64,000 nucleotides of DNA. Origin: Actinoplanes philippinensis. Its GTDB lineage: Bacteria; Actinomycetota; Actinomycetes; Mycobacteriales; Micromonosporaceae. Below are positions 26,127 through 33,192 of the stretch, in pieces; the stretch's first letter is position 1; each line of letters opens with the position of its first letter. Under the pieces are notes generated by a model. The model did no database searches. It saw only the letters and a list, made by a program, of their open reading frames with translations, and was not told the DNA's origin. The stretch covers positions 124,001 through 188,000 of the forward strand of contig NZ_FONV01000011.1 in assembly GCF_900113015.1 (NCBI RefSeq). Reading direction: 5' to 3'. Made by a program: the position numbers and the translations under genes.

Positions 26127-27173
26127 ATGACGCTGCTCCACGACGTCTTCGATCCGGCCGAGCTGGCCTCCGCGGTCGACGCCGGGCTGGTCCGCAAGCA
26201 GCGTCATCCCCGCCTGCCGTTCGAGATCTACAACTACACCGAGCACTGCCAGTACTCCGCGGCGTGGAGCCCGATCACGCTGGCGTGCCGGGGCCTGATC
26301 GTCGACGCGGACGGCCGGATCGTGGCGCGGCCGCTGACCAAGTTCTTCAACCACTCGGAGAGCCACGCGCCGGTCCTCGATCCGGGCGCGAAGGTCAGCG
26401 TGACCGACAAGATGGACGGCAGCCTCGGCGTGCTCTACCACGACGGGTCCGGCTGGGCGGTCGCCACCCGCGGCTCGTTCGCCTCCGACCAGGCGCTGCA
26501 CGCCACCGAGGTGCTGCGCGGCCGGTACGCGTCGTTCGTCCCGCCGGCCGGCCTGACCGTGCTCGTGGAGATCATCTACCCGGGCAACCGGATCGTCGTG
26601 GACTACCAGGGCCTGGACGACCTGGTGCTGCTCGGCGCCGTGGAGATCGCGACCGGCCGGACCTTCGGGCCGGAGGCGGTGCCGGAGTGGCCGGGGCCGG
26701 TGGTGGAGTCGTTCACCTACGCGACGTTCGCCGAGGCGCTGGCCGCCCCGCCGCGGGACGGCCGGGAAGGCCTGGTCGTCCACTTCGTGGACGCCGACGA
26801 GCGCGTGAAGATCAAGTACGCGGACTACGTACGCCTGCACCGGCTGGTGACGGGACTCACGCCACGGACCGTGTGGGAGATCCTCGCCAACGGCGGTGAT
26901 CTGGAGGCGCTCACCGAGCCGCTCCCGGACGAGTTCCACGTCTGGGTCCGGGGCGTCGCCGAGGAGCTGACCGCCGAGGTCGACACGCGGGCGGCGGCGG
27001 TCGAGGCCGCGTACGAGACGATCGTCACCTCTCTGCCGCCGGGCTGGGGCCGCAAGGAGTTCGCGGCGCAGGCTCTGCGTACCGAGTACCGTGCCGAGCT
27101 CTTCCTGCGGCTGGACGGCAAGGACTACCGTCCCGGCCTGTGGCAGCGCGCCCGGCCGGCAGTCAAGGAGTGA
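26127..27173 (+). CDS. T4 Rnl1-type RNA ligase
   Basis: ATP-dependent ligase expected to join 5'-phosphate and 3'-hydroxyl RNA ends. The 348-residue protein aligns by eye with phage T4 RNA ligase 1. It shares LACRGLIVDADGRIVARP and KFFNH, nucleotidyl-acceptor Lys95 in DKMDGS, motif III LVEIIYPGNRIVVDY (T4 has EFVAPTNRIV), motif IV EGLVVHF and motif V VKIKYADYVRLH. A C-terminal helical domain of about 100 residues follows, as in Rnl1. The ATG has GGAAGG seven bases upstream. It is first of three genes on one strand: the kinase-phosphatase begins seven bases after its stop. Confidence 0.93.
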   Translation: MTLLHDVFDPAELASAVDAGLVRKQRHPRLPFEIYNYTEHCQYSAAWSPITLACRGLIVDADGRIVARPLTKFFNHSESHAPVLDPGAKVSVTDKMDGSLGVLYHDGSGWAVATRGSFASDQALHATEVLRGRYASFVPPAGLTVLVEIIYPGNRIVVDYQGLDDLVLLGAVEIATGRTFGPEAVPEWPGPVVESFTYATFAEALAAPPRDGREGLVVHFVDADERVKIKYADYVRLHRLVTGLTPRTVWEILANGGDLEALTEPLPDEFHVWVRGVAEELTAEVDTRAAAVEAAYETIVTSLPPGWGRKEFAAQALRTEYRAELFLRLDGKDYRPGLWQRARPAVKE

Positions 27174-27179
27174 CCCCCG

Positions 27180-28076
27180 ATGACACGACTTCTCATCACC
27201 CGGGGCCTGCCGGCTTCCGGCAAGACGACGTTCGCCCGCAAGCTGCAGCCGGACGTCGTCCGGGTCAACCGTGACGACCTGCGCCGGATGCTGCACGGGC
27301 AGCGGCTCTACACCCAGCACGCCGAGGCGCAGGTCACCCGGGCGCAGCGGGCGGCCGTCGAGGCGCTGCTGCGTGCCCGTGGCAGCGTCATCGTCGACGA
27401 CACCAACATGCGGGCCAAGACGGTCCGGGAGTGGGCCGAGATGGCCGCGCGGTACAACGCGTCGTTCGAGGTGCACGACTTCACCGACGTGCCGGTCGAC
27501 GAGTGTGTGCGGCGTGACGTCGGCCGGCCCGAGGACGAGCGGGTCGGCGAGGACGCGATCCGGCGCATGCACCAGCGTTATCTGGCCGGGAAGAACCTGC
27601 CGCTGCCGGTCCCGTTCGTCGATCCGGGCGGGCCGGGCGTCGTCTACCGGCCCGATCCGGAGCTGCCGCAGGCGGTGCTGGTGGACATCGACGGGACGGT
27701 CGCGCTGATGAACGGCCGGAGCCCGTACGACTGGGGACGGGTCGGCGAGGACGAGCCGAACCCGGCGGTGGTGACCGCGGTCCGGGCGATGCACGCGGCC
27801 GGCCACGCGATCGTCTTCTGCTCCGGGCGGGACGAGGTGTGCCGTCCGGAGACCGAGGCCTGGCTGGAGCTGTTCGTCGGGGTGCCGTACGAGGCGCTCT
27901 TCATGCGGCCCGAGGGCGACAGCCGGAAGGACGCGATCGTCAAGCGGGAGATCTTCGACCGTGAGGTCAATGATCGCTGGCGGATCGTGGGGGTGTTCGA
28001 CGACCGTCAACAGGTGGTACGTATGTGGCGGCAACTCGGCCTGACCGTCTTCCAGGTGGCGGAGGGGGATTTCTAG
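27180..28076 (+). CDS. pnkp: T4-type polynucleotide kinase-phosphatase (Pnkp)
   Basis: Predicted to heal broken RNA by removing 3'-phosphate or 2',3'-cyclic phosphate and phosphorylating the 5'-hydroxyl. The 298-residue protein has the T4 Pnkp order. The N-terminal kinase has P-loop GLPASGKTT (9-17), NRDDLRRM (30-37) and DDTNMR (73-78). The C-terminal HAD phosphatase has DIDGT (169-173), ALMNGRSPYDW, CSGRDE, GDSRKDAIVK and ends VFDDRQQVVRMWRQLG...QVAEGDF, very close to the T4 end. There is no ligase or Hen1 domain. It shares an operon with an RNA ligase on each side, the second starting two bases after its stop. Confidence 0.95.
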   Translation: MTRLLITRGLPASGKTTFARKLQPDVVRVNRDDLRRMLHGQRLYTQHAEAQVTRAQRAAVEALLRARGSVIVDDTNMRAKTVREWAEMAARYNASFEVHDFTDVPVDECVRRDVGRPEDERVGEDAIRRMHQRYLAGKNLPLPVPFVDPGGPGVVYRPDPELPQAVLVDIDGTVALMNGRSPYDWGRVGEDEPNPAVVTAVRAMHAAGHAIVFCSGRDEVCRPETEAWLELFVGVPYEALFMRPEGDSRKDAIVKREIFDREVNDRWRIVGVFDDRQQVVRMWRQLGLTVFQVAEGDF

Positions 28077-28077
28077 G

Positions 28078-28698
28078 GTGATCAAGTACCCGCGGACGTT
28101 CCATCTGCCCGACTCGCCGGGAGCGACCGACGACGATCGCGTCCAGCACGATCTGTCCTGGCTGGACGGCGAGCTCGTGGTGACCGAGAAGATGGACGGC
28201 GGGAACCTCACCTTCACCCGCGACACCATGTTCGCCCGCTCGCTGGACTCCGGCACCCAGGCCTGGGACCGGCCGGCCAAGGCGCTGTGGGCGATGACGG
28301 CGTACCGGATACCCGACGACTGGCGGGTCTGCGGCGAGTCCATGTGGGCTCGCCGCAGCGTCGCCTACCGTGATCTGCCCGGCGTCTTCCTGGTCTTCGG
28401 CATCTGGGACGAGACGAACACGCTGCTCGGCTGGGACGACACGGTGGACTGGGCGCGCCGCCTGGAGCTGCCGGTGGTCCCGGTCCTCTACCGCGGCGGG
28501 AGCCTCTCCGAGGCCCGCGCCGCCTGGGCCGCCCAGCGTGACAGCGAGACCTCCGAGGGGTATGTGGTGCGCGCGGCCGGCCGCATCCCGGCCGCCGAGT
28601 TCGACCGCAAGCTGCTCAAGTGGGTGCGGGCCGACCACGTCCGTACCGAGGCGTCCTGGCGTCATCGCGACGACTTCGCCCTCAACGAGTTCGCCTAG
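28078..28698 (+). CDS. compact RNA ligase, Rnl2-like family
   Basis: A 206-residue nucleotidyltransferase of the RNA ligase family. The acceptor Lys38 lies in EKMDGGN, motif III-like VFLVFGIWDE, motif IV SEGYVVR and motif V KLLKWVR are all present, so the catalytic core is complete. There is almost nothing outside it; T4 Rnl2 has about 330 residues with a C-terminal domain. The start GTG is two bases after the Pnkp stop. The gene ends in a 17-base overlap with the convergent NOS gene. Its role beside an Rnl1-like ligase is unknown: a second end-joining specificity, or a partner subunit. Confidence 0.88.
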   Translation: MIKYPRTFHLPDSPGATDDDRVQHDLSWLDGELVVTEKMDGGNLTFTRDTMFARSLDSGTQAWDRPAKALWAMTAYRIPDDWRVCGESMWARRSVAYRDLPGVFLVFGIWDETNTLLGWDDTVDWARRLELPVVPVLYRGGSLSEARAAWAAQRDSETSEGYVVRAAGRIPAAEFDRKLLKWVRADHVRTEASWRHRDDFALNEFA

Positions 28699-29842
28699 GG
28701 CAGCCGCGGGCCAGCTCGACGGCCTCGTCGTCGAGGTAGAAGGCGGGACGCTGGTCGAACTCGTCGTAGTAGCGGTGGAAGACCGGGGTGATGCCGCCGG
28801 ACAGCGGCGGGACGATCCACGTCCAGTCGGCGGGCACCCGGCGGCCCGCCTTCTCCTCGTTGCGCAGGTGCGTGAGGAACCGCCGCGACTCGGTGTGGTG
28901 GTCGCTCATCTTGACGCCGGCGCGTTCGAAGCTGTGCAGCACCGCCCGGTTCAGCTCGACCAGCGCCCGGTCGCGCCAGAGCGTCGACTCCCGGCTGGTG
29001 TCCAGGCCCATCCGCGCGGCGACGAGCGGCAGCAGGTCGTAGCGGTCGGCGTCGGCCAGGTTGCGGGCGCCGATCTCGGAGCCCATGTACCAGCCGTTGA
29101 ACGGGGCGAGCGGGTAGTGCACGCCGCCGACCGTGAGGCGCATGTTCGCGATCGCCGGAACCGCGTGCCAGCGCAGTCCCAGCTCGGCGAACCAGCCGAA
29201 CTCGGGGTGGCCGAGCGGCACCTCGCGGATCGCACGTTCCGGCAGCTCGTAGACCCGTACCCCCTCGCCCGGGGTTTCGATGACCAGCGGCAGCACGTCG
29301 AACGCCTCCCCCTTGCCCCGCCACCCGAAGCCGCGGACCGCGTCGGTGAGACCGGTCTGCCGCGGGTCGCCGACCGCGACGCCGTCCCCACCGCGGTATC
29401 CGGCGTACCGGATCAGCTGCTCGTTCCAGACCCGGGCGTACGGCTGACCCGGCTGCGCCGCGGCGAAGACGCTGATCACCGGCCGGACCTGGCCGTCGCC
29501 GGCGGTCTGCAGGTGCTGCACCAGCAGGGAGTAGATCTCGTCGGCGGTACGGGCGCGCCGGCGGTCCAGGACCATGAGGCTGCGCCAGTACAGCCGCCCG
29601 ATGCACCGGCTCGCGTTGCGCCAGGCCATCCGGGCGCCGTGGGTCAGCTCGTCGGTGGTGTGCACGTAGGTCCCGGTGGCGGCGATCTGCGCGCGGACGA
29701 TGGCGAGCCGCGGCTCGACCGGCCCGAGGCGGGGGTTCTCGGTGTAGCAGAGGCGCAGGAACTCCTCGGCCTCGCCGGGGTCCACCGGCGCTCCCGGATC
29801 CCATGGTTCGGCTGGGCAGTCCCGGTAGCCGGGCACGATCAT
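28682..29842 (-). CDS. nos: bacterial nitric oxide synthase, oxygenase domain only
   Basis: Oxidises L-arginine to citrulline and NO using haem and a pterin-type cofactor. The 386-residue protein has the haem-thiolate Cys80 in WRNASRCIGRLYW, RVWNEQLIRYAGY, the substrate-binding GWYMGSEIGARNLAD with Glu256, and the C-terminal PPLSGGITPVFH with DWTWIVPP. It lacks a reductase domain, like the Bacillus and Streptomyces enzymes, so it must borrow a cellular reductase; none is encoded here. The ATG at 29842 has GGAGGAGG upstream. It lies after rho and its terminator and overlaps the last RNA ligase gene tail to tail. Confidence 0.95.
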   Translation of the reverse strand: MIVPGYRDCPAEPWDPGAPVDPGEAEEFLRLCYTENPRLGPVEPRLAIVRAQIAATGTYVHTTDELTHGARMAWRNASRCIGRLYWRSLMVLDRRRARTADEIYSLLVQHLQTAGDGQVRPVISVFAAAQPGQPYARVWNEQLIRYAGYRGGDGVAVGDPRQTGLTDAVRGFGWRGKGEAFDVLPLVIETPGEGVRVYELPERAIREVPLGHPEFGWFAELGLRWHAVPAIANMRLTVGGVHYPLAPFNGWYMGSEIGARNLADADRYDLLPLVAARMGLDTSRESTLWRDRALVELNRAVLHSFERAGVKMSDHHTESRRFLTHLRNEEKAGRRVPADWTWIVPPLSGGITPVFHRYYDEFDQRPAFYLDDEAVELARGCPRRTR

Positions 29843-29926
29843 CGGGCGCCTCCTCCAGTGTCGAGCGGCGGGGATACCGGAGGTTCGCATGACCCGGGAT
29901 GGACCGAATCAGACATGTTGTGCGAC

Positions 29927-29970
29927 AAAAACGACGCAGCCCACCCGTTTGGGTGGGCTGCGTCGTTTTT
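29927..29970. terminator. perfect 20-base-pair intrinsic terminator of rho
   Basis: Arms at 29927-29946 and 29951-29970 match exactly with a GTTT loop, and the outer ends are A5/T5, so a U-tract forms on either strand. It begins seven bases beyond the rho stop on the minus strand and separates rho from the NOS gene. Confidence 0.9.
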
Positions 29971-29976
29971 ATTCGT

Positions 29977-31932
29977 TTATTCGCCAGGCGTGGACTTGGC
30001 GATCTGCATCAGGAACTCGATGTTGGTCCGGGTCTGCTTGAGCCGGTCCATCAGCAGGTCCAGGGCAGCGCCGGACTCCAGCGAGCTGAGCACCTTGCGG
30101 AGCTTGTGGATGATCGCCAGCTCCTCCTTGCCCAGAAGGATCTCTTCCTTACGGGTGCTGGAGGCGGAGACATCCACGGCAGGGAAGACCCGCTTGTCGG
30201 CGATCTTGCGGTCGAGCTTGAGCTCGGCGTTGCCCGTGCCCTTGAACTCCTCGAAGATCACCGTGTCCATCATCGACCCGGTCTCCACCAGCGCCGTCGC
30301 GAGGATGGTGAGCGAGCCACCGTTCTCGATGTTGCGCGCCGCACCGAGGAACCGCTTCGGCGGGTAGAGCGCTGTCGAATCGATACCACCCGACATGATG
30401 CGGCCGGAGGCCGGCGCCGCCAGGTTGTACGACCGGCCGAGACGGGTCACCGAGTCGAGCAGCACGACGACGTCGTGACCCAGCTCGACCAGCCGCTTCG
30501 CCCGCTCGATGGCGAGCTCGGCGACCGTGGTGTGGTCCTGCGGCGGGCGGTCGAACGTGGCCGCGATGACCTCGCCCTTGACCGTGCGCTGCATGTCGGT
30601 GACCTCTTCGGGCCGCTCGTCCACGAGCACGACCATCAGGTGGCACTCGGGGTTGTTGCGGGTGATCGCGTTGGCCAGGGCCTGCAGCACCATCGTCTTA
30701 CCGGCCTTCGGCGGGGAGACGATGAGCGCGCGCTGGCCCTTGCCGATCGGCATCACCAGATCGATGATGCGCGTGGTGAGGATGTGCGGCTCGGTCTCCA
30801 GCCGCAGGCGCTCCTGCGGGTAGAGCGGGGTGAGCTTGTAGAACTCGGGCCGGCGACGAGCCTCGTCCGGCTCCATCCCGTTGATGGTGTCGAGACGGAC
30901 CAGCGGGTTGTACTTGTCCCGCCGCTGCCCGTCGTTGCCACCGTCCCGCGGGGTGGACCGCACGGCGCCGGTCACCGCGTCGCCGCGGCGCAGACCGTAC
31001 TTCTTGACCTGCGACATCGAGACGTAGACGTCGTTCGGCCCGGAGAGGTAGCCGGTGGTACGCACGAACGCGTAGTTGTCCAGCACGTCCAGGATGCCGG
31101 CGACCGGGACGAGCACCTCGTCCTCGGCCACGTGCGGCTCCCGGCCCTCACGCTGGCCGCCGCCGCGCTCGTCACGCTGGTTGTCGTCACGGTCACGACC
31201 CCGGCGACGGTCCCGGAAGCGGCTGCGCCGGCTCCGGCGGCCGCCCTCGCCGTCGTTGTCGTCGTCATCGTGACCCTGGCTGTCGCGGGGACCACGGTCG
31301 CGGTCGTCGCGCTGCTGGTTGTCACGCTGCTGGTTGTCACGCTGGCCGTCGCGCTGCTGGTTGTCGCGCTGGTTGCGCTGCCGGTCCCGGTTGCGCTCGC
31401 CCCGCTCGGGACGCTCGCCCCGCTCCGGGCGCTCGGTGGGCTCGGCCGCAGGCGCGGGCGCCGGGGCCTCGGCCGTCACGGCGGGCGCGGGGGCCTCGGC
31501 CGGAGCGGCCGCGGTCTCCTGCTGGCGCGGCGCGCTCTCCCGGGAACCCCGCTCGCGGCGGCTCCGGGACGGGCGCTCGGCCGGAGCCGGCGCGGTCTCG
31601 GCCGGAGCGGCCGCGGTCTGCGGCGCCTCGGCCGGAGCGGACTGGGCGGGAGCCTGGGCGACGGCGTCGGAGCCGTTGGTGCGCGGGCGCGGAGCCGTCT
31701 CGGCGGCGGGGGCGCCACCGCTCTGGCGCTCGGTGATCGCGGCGATCAGCTCGCCCTTGCGCATCCGGGCGGTGCCGGAGATGCCGAGGGAGGCGGCGAG
31801 GCTCTGCAACTCGGGCAGCAGCATGGCGGACAGCCCGGTGCCGCCCCGGCGGCGCTTCGTAGCAGTCGCGGTGGTGCCTGCGCCGTCAGCGACGTCAGAA
31901 ACACCCGACGTCACGTCGGTGGTGTCGCTCAA
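29977..31932 (-). CDS. rho: transcription termination factor Rho with disordered insertion
   Basis: Hexameric RNA-dependent ATPase that ends transcription. The 651-residue protein has a Rho_N helix domain (about 33-68), a disordered insertion (about 70-270), the RNA-binding OB fold (about 275-325) and a RecA-like ATPase with P-loop SPPKAGKT (406-413), VLVDERPEEVTDM, LGRSYN and GTGNAE. The insertion is Ala/Pro/Glu-rich, then Arg/Asn/Gln/Asp-rich with DNQQRD repeats. Actinobacterial Rho proteins commonly carry such insertions. The start is TTG with GGAAGG six bases upstream. It is preceded by a 295-base leader. Confidence 0.97.
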   Translation of the reverse strand: MSDTTDVTSGVSDVADGAGTTATATKRRRGGTGLSAMLLPELQSLAASLGISGTARMRKGELIAAITERQSGGAPAAETAPRPRTNGSDAVAQAPAQSAPAEAPQTAAAPAETAPAPAERPSRSRRERGSRESAPRQQETAAAPAEAPAPAVTAEAPAPAPAAEPTERPERGERPERGERNRDRQRNQRDNQQRDGQRDNQQRDNQQRDDRDRGPRDSQGHDDDDNDGEGGRRSRRSRFRDRRRGRDRDDNQRDERGGGQREGREPHVAEDEVLVPVAGILDVLDNYAFVRTTGYLSGPNDVYVSMSQVKKYGLRRGDAVTGAVRSTPRDGGNDGQRRDKYNPLVRLDTINGMEPDEARRRPEFYKLTPLYPQERLRLETEPHILTTRIIDLVMPIGKGQRALIVSPPKAGKTMVLQALANAITRNNPECHLMVVLVDERPEEVTDMQRTVKGEVIAATFDRPPQDHTTVAELAIERAKRLVELGHDVVVLLDSVTRLGRSYNLAAPASGRIMSGGIDSTALYPPKRFLGAARNIENGGSLTILATALVETGSMMDTVIFEEFKGTGNAELKLDRKIADKRVFPAVDVSASSTRKEEILLGKEELAIIHKLRKVLSSLESGAALDLLMDRLKQTRTNIEFLMQIAKSTPGE

Positions 31933-32227
31933 TGGATTCCTTCCGTCGGAAAAAGCCCGAGTCCACCCGGAACTTCAGCCTTGGGCCGGGTGCCCTCGGA
32001 ACCCGCTTCGCAACAGCGGCGCGGGAGTTCGTGCAGCACGGCAGCTCGACGGTATCCCTGCCCGTCGAGTGCCGGCGGGTAGGTCTCGGCGAGTGCAGCG
32101 ATCCATGGGTGCTGCCCGGCGTTTGCCTTGATGAGAGTTGAGAAAGGCCAGAAGGCCCAGAAATCTCGGGGGTGCGCCGAACCGCAGAGATCGCTTGCTT
32201 CGCGGCTGTGCTAGGTCTTGAGCGTAG
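31933..32227 (-). other. 295-base leader between thrB and rho
   Basis: No gene is seen. The stretch is the probable 5' untranslated region of rho, and a TTGACT at 32226-32231 on the minus strand, overlapping the thrB stop, could be a -35 box, though no well-spaced -10 follows. rho genes are often autoregulated through their leaders, which is a possible use for this one; the sequence alone does not show it. Confidence 0.4.
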
Positions 32228-33172
32228 TCAACTCGTGCGACCTGCGGCAACAGGACCCCGCTCGGCGTGTTCCACCATACCCCCTTTCACACGAGCACCG
32301 GCGTCATCCACGCCCAGCACTTCGCTGTGCCAGTGCGCACCGGGTGCGAAATCGCCCGGGACCTCGGTCAACGCCAGCACTGTCGGACCGGCGCCGCTGA
32401 CCACGGCGGCCACTCCGGCCGAGCGCAGCGCCGCCACCAGGGCCGCCGTGGCCGGCATCCCCGGGGCGCGATAGCCCTGGTGAAGACGGTCCTCGGTGGC
32501 CGCGAACAGCAGCGACGGATCACTCGTGAGAGCGTGCGTGAGCAGCGCGGCCCGCCCGGCGTTGAACGCGGCGTCGTGGTGCGGCACCTCGGACGGCAGC
32601 GCGGCTCGCGCGGACGCCGTATACCCCAACTCAGCCGGAACGAAAACCGTCGGGCGCACGCCCTCGGCCGGCGTCAGCTTAACCGCCCGCGCCCCGTCCG
32701 GCTCGGTCCAGGCCACCGTGAACCCGCCGAGCAGGCACGGAGCGACATTGTCCGGGTGGCCCTCGAGGCGGGCCGCGATGCGCAGGGCGGCCGCGTCGTC
32801 GATCCGGTCGAGGCCACCGGCGATCAGGCCGCGAGCCAGCTGGACGCCGCCGACGATCGCCGCCGACGAGCTGCCCATGCCCCGTGCCTGCGGGATCCGG
32901 TTGACGCACTCGACGGCCAGGCCGGCCGGCCGCTCGCCCACCTCGTCGAAGGTCGCGAGCATCGCGCGGACCACCAGGTGGTCGGCGCCGGTCGGCAGCT
33001 CACCGGCGCCCTCGCCGCGGACCGTCACGGTGAAACCGCCGTCGGTCACCCGCGCCGACAGGTCGTCGTGCAGCGTCAGCGCCAGGCCCAGGGCGTCGAA
33101 GCCGGGGCCGAGATTGGCGCTGGTCGCCGGCGTGCTGACGGAGACCGTTTCGGTGACGAAGGTCGAGCCCAT
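32228..33172 (-). CDS. thrB: homoserine kinase
   Basis: Phosphorylates homoserine with ATP for threonine synthesis; GHMP kinase family. From the ATG at 33172 the protein has 314 residues with VSTPATSANLGPGFDALG at the N-terminus, the GHMP ATP loop ARGMGSSSAAIVGG (near 94-107), EGHPDNVAPCLLGG and the C-terminal VSGAGPTVLAL. ATG 33172 is chosen because TAGCAT lies exactly six bases upstream; a GTG two codons earlier falls inside that spacer. It is separated from thrC by the MFS, RND and MarR genes and so has its own promoter. Confidence 0.95.
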   Translation of the reverse strand: MGSTFVTETVSVSTPATSANLGPGFDALGLALTLHDDLSARVTDGGFTVTVRGEGAGELPTGADHLVVRAMLATFDEVGERPAGLAVECVNRIPQARGMGSSSAAIVGGVQLARGLIAGGLDRIDDAAALRIAARLEGHPDNVAPCLLGGFTVAWTEPDGARAVKLTPAEGVRPTVFVPAELGYTASARAALPSEVPHHDAAFNAGRAALLTHALTSDPSLLFAATEDRLHQGYRAPGMPATAALVAALRSAGVAAVVSGAGPTVLALTEVPGDFAPGAHWHSEVLGVDDAGARVKGGMVEHAERGPVAAGRTS

Positions 33173-33178
33173 CGCCAC

Positions 33179-33184
33179 ATGCTA
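33179..33184 (-). promoter_or_regulatory. -10 box of thrB (leaderless)
   Basis: On the minus strand TAGCAT is followed by six bases and ATG 33172, with no Shine-Dalgarno sequence. The same box at the same distance stands before argS. Confidence 0.5.
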
Positions 33185-33192
33185 GGGCGTGA

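Noticed and set aside
28682..29976. Reductase partner for NOS within the window
   Set aside because: No FAD/FMN reductase or ferredoxin gene lies near the NOS gene; the partner must be elsewhere.
29899..32082. Plus-strand open frame of about 727 codons
   Set aside because: Antisense to rho; composition is low-complexity Val/Ala/Gly/Arg without motifs and it contains the rho terminator.
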